Positions 36,209-47,600 of a stretch of 64,000 bases of DNA are shown here, one piece after another (within the stretch, counting starts at the first letter, position 1; each line of letters begins with the position of its first letter). The notes below the pieces were generated by a model, which ran no database searches, was not told the DNA's origin, and saw only the letters and a list, made by a program, of their open reading frames with translations. Where the stretch lies: assembly GCA_029379385.1 (NCBI GenBank), contig CM055611.1, forward strand, positions 21,150,062 through 21,214,061. Reading direction: 5' to 3'. This DNA comes from Quillaja saponaria. Its lineage: Eukaryota > Streptophyta > Magnoliopsida > Fabales > Quillajaceae. The translations under genes and the position numbers were made by a program.

Positions 36209-37884
36209 AACCCTTTTGCAAATGGTTCTCAGTGATCTTCAAAAGACTAGATTGAGGATTTTATTCGTACTTTATATCCTTTTAATGCACATTACCAAAA
36301 AGCTAACCTGTGTTGATCAACGTTGACTAACACTGAACAACTTATGCTTCCAATAGACTACATCCAGCAATTCCCAGTTGGCCCTCTCAATTCAGATTGA
36401 CATTCTGAACTGGAATCACTAGGACTGCACCACTCATAGCTTAGTTTAGGGTACTCTGTGCAGGGGATCTACAATCTAATGCACATACATGTGCCAGGAC
36501 TGTGTAACTTCTAATCTGCACAAGTCACTTTATGGAATTCTTTGTAAAGTTACAACACAACTATCACTTTTCTCCATAATTTAATCCAGAAAACTCTTAA
36601 TCTACCATACAAAAAGTACTGCTTTCTTACACAGCTAAACCTATGAATCCAGGATATTGGCAGCGGGGAAGCTCAAGAATGAAATACATTGGAATCAACA
36701 AAAGATTTCAAATTGTTTTGTGGTCCAATACATATTGTAACTTTTATAACTCTGTAAGAGCTCTCATCCTGTCATCATTAGCACAACTAGCACTAAAGTA
36801 GCCAACTCTCATTATTATTTTTTTTGGGGGGGGGGGAGGGGGGTAAACATCATTTGATTCATTCTAGTTTTAGTCTTTTCACCTTCCCAACAGACATCAC
36901 AAACTTCTATATGAAGAAGCCTCGAGACAGAGAGCCATTGTACTCAACAGATTCCATATCAAATGACTTACATGGCATCACTAAGCAAGTAGAAGTTAAC
37001 AAAATAGGCATCACTAAGCAAGTAGAAGTTAACAAAATAGGCATCACTAAGCAAGTAGAAGTTAACAAAATAGGTGGCAACGAACGAGCAATAGTAAAAG
37101 TTCTGAAAACTACATATTATTAGATTCCTCTCATTTTGTAAGTCCTGGGTTCTGTATTTGTCAAAAAACTGAAAAGTACATCACCAAGGATAACACCTAA
37201 AAATTAGGCTTTTCCCCTTCTAGTTATACATTTGGACATATTAAGCACAAAAAGTTGTTTGCCCAAAAAACAAAAGGAGTATTGTTGGTGTTCTGATTGT
37301 TGTTGCCCATATCAGATTCATCTCTTTATATGTCCTGGGATCTATATAAGTCAAAAATAGTACACCTGTACAACAAGAAGGATACAAACCTAATGCAGCC
37401 ATTTACTTTTTGTGCGAACATACTTTATGATTCCCCACCCCCCCCCCCCCCCCCCTTTTCTGTTATACATTTGGACATCTTGAAAAGGCCTTACTGAAAA
37501 ATTCAAAATGTACTTCTTAAACACAAGATAAAGCTCTCATGTCCCAAAACAAGGAGAACATTGATAATAAGACATGTTCATTATATTCAAAACAACATTT
37601 AAATCTAAAAGAAACATTAGCAATCACTAGAGCATGTAGTATTTTCTCAAAACTATCAACAGCTAGATTCCTCTCATTCTTACACATGCTGCAGTCAAAA
37701 AAAAACTACATGATACTACTACAAGACCAAATTATACTACTATATTACCTCTCCAGCTCTATCTCATCAAGTATTTGTACATGCTACGCATAAAGCTAAA
37801 AATATTAACAAATAAACATCTTAAAAATGAATCAAAGAAGAGATAGATAACTTCTATCAAGTAGATCAATATTTTGAATGACCA
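36209..37884. other. 3' intergenic between convergent lipase and RNF113 genes
   Basis: Convergent 3' ends. It holds a G homopolymer tract (36826-36843), a 33-bp minisatellite (36974-37072) and a C homopolymer of 18 (37438-37455). Blocks near 37140-37240 and 37320-37480 look like diverged copies of each other, with shared GTCCTGGG and TTATACATTTGGACAT. The open frame at 36824-37123 is produced by the minisatellite. Confidence 0.55.
36974..37072. repeat. 33-bp minisatellite, three perfect copies
   Basis: Three identical head-to-tail copies at 36974-37006, 37007-37039 and 37040-37072, each beginning GGCATCACTAAGCAAGTAGA. Perfect identity implies recent expansion and likely length variation between individuals. 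The unit is 11 codons long in one frame, but no gene is supported. Confidence 0.92.
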
Positions 37885-39455
37885 TCATTTACCCTCTGCA
37901 GCCTTCTTCTCTGCAGCCATCTTCTTGCGTATCTCATGTGCTGCATTGAAAATCCCAAGGGTAGGCTTGTTGCAAACAAAGCACTTCTTGTTCTTAGAAT
38001 GATGCTGAGAATGGAAAAAACAAAAAGTTAAATACTATCTTAATCAAAAGAAATAAAAGAAATGATAACAAAACAAACATGTTTTGAAGATACACCTCAT
38101 GTTCAAGAATAAAAGAAAAGTGAACAAAAATCCATAGGAATAATACATAACACAAATCGAGTATTCAAATTGCCACAAATTTATAATAAAAGATCTTATG
38201 GCATCAGTTAACTAACTAAGCAACCTACATGAAACTAGACTTATTACTTAAGAACCCTATACTATAAAATAACCATATGCTAAGCATGGAGGAGTTCCCA
38301 AAAACTATATGGAAAAGTTAGGTTCTAACATTTATCCAAGAAAGGAAAAAGAAACTAACAATAACACCCTTAAGAAACATAAAACTGAACATTTTATTGA
38401 AAACAAACATAAATAATCTCCTTTTCTTTGTCAGCAATTCATCTTTCAACATTAGATGACAGATATAGAACTAGTTAGCATTACCTTTAAGGCGCAATGC
38501 TCACAGAAGTAATGTTTGCAATTAGTTACAACAGGATCTTCAAAAGGCTTCCTACAGATGAAACAGGCAAATGGTAAAGCATCATCTTCGTCGTCATCTT
38601 CCTCGGTCAAGTCATCACCTACATCATCCTCTCTTCTTCCCCTCCTTGCTTTCTCTTTTTCATCCCATTCCTTCTCCAACTGCCAACCTGACTTGTAATC
38701 CCCCCGATCATGCATGAATTTACATGAATCACCATAACCACAGTAACCAGTCTCTTTGTAATCCTTACATATATCTGGCTGATAATCAAATCTTGCTGAA
38801 GTTCTTATATAAGCAGATGCCCTGAGAGGACCATGTGCTCCACCAGCTTTCTCACTGGAAATCGTCAGCTCTCTTCTGAACCCAGCCTTGTAATCCGTGT
38901 AACCATGGATACCTTTATACAATTTTTCATCACTAGGTTTCGAGCTTGTTCCCTTCAAATTCTCTTCTGCTTGCTTAAGTGCTCTTTCACGAATGGCTCG
39001 AGCATCTTTAGAAAAGTCAGTCTCAGTTTCTAGAGTAGCAGTTGCTCTGCTATCATGTTGTACCTGAATTTCCTTCGAAGACTCAAACTCAAAGATTGGT
39101 TTTTCAGATTCTTTGCTTGGTTCTAGAGTAGCGGTAGATGCAGAAATCTTAGAAGGACCTGTGGAAAAGTATAATTTATTGTCAGGCTTCAAGGTCTTTT
39201 TCTGAGTGTTCAACAAAGAGCTTTCGTTTTTAGAATCCTCATCGTCTTCATCATCAATTGTTCGCTTTCTAATGTTCTTCCTATTAACTGGCTTTCTGAA
39301 GAAACTGCATACTGAGATTACCAAGATAAAAAAATATTAGTGAAATGAATAAGAAAATACAGTTCAAAGAAAATAACTAGGAAGCAAACAATGGTGGTAT
39401 AATAATTAAGGAACATACCCTGCTCTGGTTGTTCATTTTCTCCAGATTCTGCCAT
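37885..39455 (-). CDS. CWC24: RNF113/Cwc24-type splicing factor (CCCH plus RING)
   Basis: Three coding exons on the minus strand: 39455-39419, 39311-38485 and 38004-37885, phases 1 and 0, giving 327 residues. After an acidic, Lys/Glu-rich N-terminus it carries the [28 protein letters not shown] block. One CCCH finger follows (Cys194, Cys203, Cys209, His213; spacing C-x8-C-x5-C-x3-H), then an acidic linker ([10 protein letters not shown]) and a complete C3HC4 RING (Cys262, 265, 277, His279, Cys282, 285, 296, 299) split by intron 2. In yeast Cwc24 and human RNF113A this architecture belongs to a spliceosome Bact component acting at the 5' splice site; the RING can act as E3 ligase. It resembles Arabidopsis At1g01350, which neighbours PYL9 there. 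A 5' UTR exon ending at about 40085 (donor GTTAAG) is likely. No lesion seen. Confidence 0.93.
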
Positions 39456-41640
39456 ACTAAAAATACAAACTCCTCAATGGCTCCCTTCAACTAATATTCC
39501 TGGGAAATAACAAAGTAGTAAGTAATCTGTCAGTACTAACAACTAATGACAGCAACAACAACTCAATGTTGGATGTATACTGAAGGATGGCAAATTTTGC
39601 AAAAGGCAACAACAAGCCCAACGTCTTATGGATTTGTTCTTTCTTTCTTTCAGTAATAAGATATACATTAGTCACACCAATTGAAAGTTGACCCAGTACC
39701 CAGTTCACTATCACAGTTCAGTGAACCAAAACAAAACATTTCAAACAATTACATAATGAGAAAAAATCTCAAAAAAAAAAAATATTCCACTACTTGATAG
39801 TACAAAAAATCAAATGCAAATCCCTAAAGTAACAGAAGGTAAAGTCAAATGAACAAAATTGTTGGAACTTTTCAAGATTTTGAAAATAAAATGGAAAAGA
39901 AAACTGCAACTTGCATAGCTGCGGTGATTCACTCCGAAAGGATGGAAAATTCAGTGAAAAAAAATATGAAAAAGAATCGATTATTTCACAGCAATGAGAG
40001 AAAATAAAAATTCTCAGCAGATGAAGATCCAAAGACCCAAACCCAGAAAAAGAAAGAGCAAAACTTTGAAGAGAGAAACTTAACCTGGAAATACCGAACA
40101 CGATGAAGAACTCGCCAGAGCTTTGCCGGGTTAAACAGATTTCTAATAAAACCCTAATGTTTTAAATCAAATTTGGGAACTACTATTTCCATTAAAAAAT
40201 AATAATCTCCTTTAAGTGGTCCCAATTTTGCAAAAATAAAAATAAATTATAGGGGTTTTGGACTATTAAGAATTATTTTATTTTATTTTAATCTTTGCAA
40301 ATTTATTTTATAATTTAGTTTTAAAAAATTAAAATTATTAAATTGAGATATAATATAAAAATTAGTTCATATATTATTAGAAAATAAAAAAATATATATA
40401 TAAACAATTTTAAAATTATTTAATTTAATTATAAGAAGTTAAAATTATTAAATGAAAAATAGAACATAAAATAATTAGTTAATATTTTTTTTGTGTGTTT
40501 TTTTACAGAAATTGTTGAGACTAATCTTTTTATTAGAGATTCTCTTAATAATTACTGCACTAATATAATTTTGGAAATAATAAAAAAGTATTAATGATTT
40601 AATTATTAAAAAATAATTTTTGTCATTTTAAATATAACATTTAATTTTTTTTCTAAAAATAAAAAGATTTCATAAACAATGAAATTCTATTCAGTTATTA
40701 CTAATTATATGATAATTTTATAGTTTTAAATTGATGAAAATAGAAAAATTGAATTGATAAATTTGTTAAAAAAACATAATTTCCTTAATTGTGTAAAATG
40801 ACAAAAACAGTAAATAAATTAAAATTATACTTTCCCTACTCTCTCTCTTTACAGATTCCATCATCCTCTGCTTTCCATTACTCACTTCCATTTGAAAAAC
40901 CTCTTAAATGCACCAAATCTCTCAACGTCAAACACGTTCGTTCTCTTGCTTTCTTGGTAGCCTTCTTCAACCCCAATATTCTCACAACCAGCCACGATTC
41001 TCTTCCTCACTCACAAATTTTCATTATCAACCCACAACTTCTATGAACCACTGAATTTGATGTACAGCTTCTCTTCCCACATTTGCATATTCGTCCTTCT
41101 TTGCCTGCACCACTACCAATTTTCCGTCTTTATTAATTCGTTGACACTTCAACATTATTGGGATTGAGCTGTTTCGATTAGGTTTTTGATTATCTGAACC
41201 ATTTCGTCATCAAGAAATTCATACCCTTTTGTTCTATTAGGGTTTTCCTTTTCTGGTATTGGAGTTTGTTTTTGTCTTTTGGTTGTTAATTGAGCTGGTT
41301 CTTTCTTTTCGCTTATCTTGAACAAAATCATTAAAAGTTTTAACATTTGCTGTTTCAGATTTATCTAATAGTAGATGGGCACATGAAATTGTTTGGGGTC
41401 CTGTATATGTTTATGTTTTTACAAAATACCCATTATCTTCTGCTAGTATGTTAGTTACATCTAGGAAATAAAATCGTATCTGGTCTGTTTGTTGAGCATT
41501 GAAAGTTCCTCTTTTTTAGCTGAAAAGGTTTACGGATAGTTATAAGACATTTTCCGCTCAAAGAGTTGTTTGAGATTTTGTTTTGGCGTGGGAGGTCCAC
41601 GAGGAAGAGTTAGAGGTGCGAAGGGTAAGCCTAGGCTTGC
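39456..41640. other. divergent promoter region, RNF113 and nucleotidyltransferase
   Basis: About 2.2 kb between two divergently transcribed genes. It includes the RNF113 intron 1/5' UTR (to about 40130), a very AT-rich core (40150-40790) and a TC-rich, better-balanced part (40830-41640) that is probably leader of the nucleotidyltransferase. The open frame 40789-41046 has a leader-like composition and no family resemblance. Confidence 0.45.
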
Positions 41641-44600
41641 ATGGGCGAACATGAGGGGTGGGCACAGCCACCAAGTGGGCAACTACCAAATGGCCTGTTG
41701 CCCAATGAAGCTGCATCAGTGATACGAGTACTTGATGGGGAGCGATGGATTAAAGGCTGAAGAGAGAACAACAGAGCTAATTGCATGCATTCAGCCCAGT
41801 ACACCCTCCGAAGAGCTCCGGAATGCAGTTGCTGACTATGTGCAGCGGCTAATCATGAATTGCTTCCCCTGCCAGGTGGGTTATACATATACACGGATGT
41901 GCATAAACAGACATGTCATATATGTTCTCAAATTATGTATTTGTACTCTAATTATCTCTGATATGATGGTCATACAACTTATTATAGTTATTTACGTTAT
42001 GGTGTTCGTCATTGAAGACTTTTGGTGCATTGTGTCAGTATCTTTCAGGAAAGCCCAATTTTGTCTCTTGGTTATGTTAATCTGTGGTAAAAACATGCAA
42101 AATATCGTGTTTTTTCTTCTGGTTTGATAATAGAAGGCAAAAAGATGATTGTTGCTTGCTTGTGAATTATAAAAAGATAAAATATTCTTTTTAATGGAAT
42201 AAATTGCAAACTCCTGTCAAAACTAGAAAAAGAAAAAGAAACAAGAATCTAAAAATTAGAATTTAGTAGAAATATGTCTAATAGGAAGTCTATTATGCCT
42301 TCTTAGAGGTGGGTGTTTTCTAGCTCAAACTACTAAAAACAGGGGATACTTGCAAAAGATGTAGTTTGAGGTAACTAGAACCCAGACAGTATCCACGGGA
42401 TCTATTTAAATGACCAGATCGATATAGTTTCAGATTGACAGGAATCTGCAATGGAATATATGTCGCAGCTTACGAATATCTGGAACCATTAAACATTTCT
42501 GTATTTCCTAGAGGCTGCTGTAGTTAGCATCTTCAGTATAGTGATTCTTTTAATCATTAACTTATGTTTCGCTGTTAATGTTACTCAGATGATTGTTATC
42601 ATCACAGGTGTTCACTTTTGGATCTGTACCCCTGAAGACTTACTTGCCTGATGGTGATATTGACTTAACAGCCTTCAGTAATAATGAAAATTTGAAGGAC
42701 ACATGGGCCCATCAGGTTCGTGATATGCTGGAGAATGAGGAAAAGAATGAGAATGCAGAGTTTCGTGTGAAAGAGGTTCAGTACATTCACGCTGAAGTAG
42801 GTCCCTTTACACCTAATCTATATTTCAGTTGTTGAACTTATATTTTTGCTGCTTTCTTGTGTCTTTCTATTTATTTAATTGGTTGCATATCCAATTTGAT
42901 TGAAAGCATATATCTTTTAAAAGTTTACATGCTTTAAAATAAAGCAGACAGGCCCTTTCTATCAAGAAGTCATCATCTTATGGAGGTGATATGTAACTTG
43001 TAACTATTTAATTCTTTTTTACCTTAAGTGTTGAGGACCTTTGGATCTATCAGCTGCCTTTCTATTCAAAAATCAGAACAATCATAGAGGGTGATAGCCC
43101 CCCCTCCTGATACACACAGATACACACATATCTTGGGAACCTTCAGAATATAGTAAAAGAAAGTTTTTAGGTGATGGTGGAATACTGCAAGTCATCAACC
43201 ATCAGTGTAGAATTTGAATAATTTTAAAAAATTATACTTATTCCTGTCACCATTTCCCTTAACCACTTAGAACGTGGGGCTTATCTTTACATATGATGGA
43301 TTTGTATGCATTAGTAAATATTTGTATTTCATACACTTGTTTTTGGTAAGTATGTGTTCATCTATATTGGAATACATTTTTTCCCAAAAGCTTAAGCTGT
43401 TAGGAGACATGTAGAACTATATGGAAAGCTTAATATAATAATACTCTGTTCACATAGAGAGTACAAATGGAGGATAAGAAATCCTCCTAATAACAAAAGG
43501 ATAAAAGAAGGTAAAATCAAATGGCCTAAGAAACAGACCTCCCACCAAACTCAGCTGAAGAGAAAGAACCCTTTTCAGAAAACATTTATCTGTTTCTCTT
43601 CAATCTAAACAAAACACCCTATCAAGTCATCAACAGCCCAGCTTCCTAGATTATTTTAAGAGAAGTCAATCTGCGTAAAAATACCAAGAAGACTTAATCT
43701 TTTCCCAAGCTTCCCTTAGGTTGTTTATAATTACTGGAAGATTGTAGTTTTTTCAATTCTCTATCAAGCTTTGACTTCTTTCTATTTGAAGTATTTGAGG
43801 AGCCAGCTATACTAATCTCTTGGCCACAGTGATTGACTAATTTAAGGCCTAGAGCATACAAAAGTGATTGAGGATCTCCATCGTCAATCCCAGTCCCAAT
43901 AGGATCTAAATGCAAGACTACCTCCTGAGGGTGGGAAAGGATTCCGATACTAGAACTAGGACCATTCAAAAGGGCTAAAGTCTCTACTTCAATTTCAGAA
44001 ACAAGCCTGCTCCAAGTACCATATTATATTACTAACTGTCACAAAAAAGTCTCACGCCACGAAAAAAGTATTACTAGGACGCAGTTTTAATGAATATGAT
44101 TATTGGATTATAAAAACTTGCTATACCAATCATGCACCACATTTCATGTCAATTGGATATCATTAACCATTTCCACTATTGTTTTTATTTTTAAGTACTT
44201 TTAAAACTATGAACTATATGAAACATCAATTTTAAGTGGTAGAATAGAGATGCTGTAGCAAGTAGCAACTATTATCCAATTTCTATAAAATTTGTGGAGC
44301 ATGATCTAGATTAAGGGTTCTAGTCTAATCTTGAGTTTCTTGGAAAATGCATTTTGTGGAAGTAGTTAAAAGGTGTAGGATTGAGACATATATGTTAGGT
44401 ATGTATGTGTACTGCTATACGCATAGAAATATCGTTCCAGAAAAATGTGGCAGCTCAGGATGATTTCAAGTATAATAACATTATATTAGGGATCCACAAA
44501 TGCATGAATGGTTGTTAAGTGCAATAACCTTTTAAGTTCTGTACCATTATGCAAAGTAATTTCTGCATAAAATTTTGTGTCCATAGCATTAAGATTGCTT

Positions 44601-47600
44601 CATTGGAATGCATTACTTTAGTTCTCAGGTGCTTTTGGTATTTAATTTCATTACTTATTTATTGCGGTGCTAATTATAAAAATAAGGGCCTTCATGTGTT
44701 TTTAATTTGGATGAAGGAGTCTATTTAAGGTTTACTAGGTTTATATAGTTACTTTTGTTTCGTGGGTTGAGTATTTCAAAATGAGAATGGCAAGTCTCAT
44801 CATGGGGCATGTCTAGTGTTTGTCTTTTTCCTTTACTTGTTCTTGATATATACGTCCACTCTTTTTATAATGAGAAACATTAATGTTTAATGGCCACCTA
44901 CTCTATTTATTTTTCTGAGTCTTCTGTCAGTTGCATGTGTCTGCTACTGACTTCTACCTGTAATTTGGAATGCGTTCCATCATCGCTATATGTATTGTGC
45001 AAGAGATAAAGTACATAAAAAAAGTTGATCGAAACCCCGAGTTTTTCTCTTTTATATCCTATGAATTAGTTTTGCCTTCACTGTGACATTAGGTTTTTCT
45101 TAGTCGGGGAGCTTCTATTTTTTTGCGCAGTTTCTTTGATTAGTTGCTATAATAACTATTTCAGTTTGAAATTATCTTTTGACAATGACTTAGTATTTGA
45201 CAATATCTCTTTTAAATGTTTACAGGTTAAGATTATAAAGTGTCTTGTTGAAAATATTGTGGTAGACATTTCATTTAACCAGCTTGGCGGCTTGTGCACC
45301 CTATGTTTCCTTGAGGAGGTTAGTGGTGCATCCTGGAAGTCTCATGCTATATTTTTCTCCTTGAAGAAACAACCTAGATATTGTCTGGCATGTCTGAACC
45401 AAATTATATTTATTGCTTCCATAGGTGGATCATCTGATTTGCCAAAATCATTTATTTAAGCGTAGCATTATATTGATCAAAGCCTGGTGTTATTATGAGA
45501 GCCGTATACTGGGTGCCCACCATGGACTTATCTCAACTTATGCGCTAGAAACCCTGGTTCTTTACATATTCCATGTTTTCAACAATTCATTTACTGGACC
45601 ACTTGAGGTAGTAACTATTACAAGGCATCTCCTATCTGCTATTTTCTTTGGCAGTCTTATGGAAGGCTTTTCCTTTTCTTTTATAGGTGCTTTATCGTTT
45701 TCTAGAGTTCTTTAGTAAGTTTGATTGGGACAATTTTTGTGTGAGCCTATGGGGTCCGGTACCCATTAGATCCCTTCCAGATGTAACAGGTACATATACT
45801 TTGATTCAGGGTTTCTTTTGTGAATACATATATTAGTATGCACCTTTTGCTTATGTGTGCCAATTTACTTGTTTAATGCTTCCCCCAAATTTCACAGCGG
45901 AAGCTCCTCGAAAAGATGGTGGTGATTTACTGCTCAGCAAATTGTTTCTAGATGCATGTAGCTCAGTCTATGCTGTTTTCCCTGGTGGCCAAGATAATCA
46001 AGGGCAGCCATTTGTGTCCAAACATTTCAATGTTATCGATCCTTTGCGTGTCAACAACAATCTTGGGCGCAGTGTCAGCAAAGGTGTGTATGGTTGTATT
46101 CTCCGAAACCCTGTTGCAGTTGCTCTGATGCACTCAAATTGCTGCTTCTAAAGTTGTATCTTGGACAATTTTGTGTGTGGTGATGTATGTCCATGTCGGA
46201 TCCTGCAATGAACTTTTAAAAAGTTAGAAGAATGAATGAGGCCAACTGTAAATTGAAGTCATTGGTATCATTTCTGGACCAATGTGGGAACTTCCTGCAT
46301 TCGATATATCTTGTCTGTCATGATGAGCAACAGAGATTTCATGTTTGGATCTGCTGCCTAAATATGTAGGTTGTATTTTATGGGTGATCTGGATCCAACA
46401 TGTTATGGAGTAGAGCAATTACAGGTCGGTTCAGTAATCAGTAATTTAGATTACACATGCTCTAGGCTAGGAAATTTGAAGGATGAGCTTGTGAAATGTT
46501 TTAACTAAAGAGAGTGAAGATAATACAAATATGGATAGTGTATGCATCACTATTCATTTTGAATTAATGTTATTGAATATGAAAATGTTTATGCGTTATT
46601 ACTATTTCGTCTGTGGTTGTTGCTTCCCTGAAATAGTTTCAACTGATCACTGTTTTAGTTGGTGAATATTAATTGCATACGTGATGGATACATTTCAGGA
46701 AACTTCTTTCGGATACGCAGCGCTTTTGCATTTGGGGCTAAAAGGCTGGCTAGGTTACTTGATTGTCCAAAAGAGGATTTGTTCTTTGAAGTCAATCAGT
46801 TCTTTATGAACACCTGGGAAAGACACGGAAATGGTCAACGGCCTGATGCTCCCAGGAATAACTTGTGTCGCTTGAGATTATCTAATCTGGACCATTTACA
46901 GGGGACAGAGAATCTTGGGTACATTTCTAGTAGCCAAAAAGTTGAGAGCGCCTCTGGTCATGAAGTTCAAGTTGATGGGACACATGGCTCACGTAGTGAT
47001 CCCTCTCAGAGCAGTAATTCCACCTCGGAAAGCACATTTAGACCTAGTAATTTTTCTACTGCTCATGCTCAAAGTCAAAAGAGTCAAAAGAATTTTGCCA
47101 ACCTGAACAATTCAAAGACCTCTGAACAGCTCAGACAGGAAATGAGCTCCAACCGAGGTGCTTATGTTGATAAAGATCAGAGAAGTTTTAAACTTGATAA
47201 CTTGTTGAATGAAGTTCAAGGACGGTTTCTATTTGCAAGGACACGTTCTAGTCCTGAGCTAACTGAGACATATGGTGAAGTTTCTACTCAAGGAAGGCGT
47301 ACAAGAGAAAGAGCCCCAGAAAATGGGAAAACCCAGATTTCCGCTGCAAGGTTGGACAGTAACGGGAGGAAGAATGTGGAATCTGATAATGTGGCAAGTC
47401 ATGGTGTAAGAGTTGACAATTCTTCATCTGTAAGGCACATTTCAACCCATCAAAGTCTTCATATCACTGATTCAGATAGTCATTCTAATAGTTACCATGA
47501 TGAGTCCGGCTCTGGTGCCATGGGAGAAGACTTCAGTTCTATCACAGGGACGCATATGATGCATCAGGAGGATCAAGATATTCTAAATATGATGTCATCT

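Noticed and set aside
36824..37123. 99-codon frame with an 11-residue triplicate
   Set aside because: The repeat comes from the 33-bp minisatellite, whose length happens to be a multiple of three; flanks are not coding-like.
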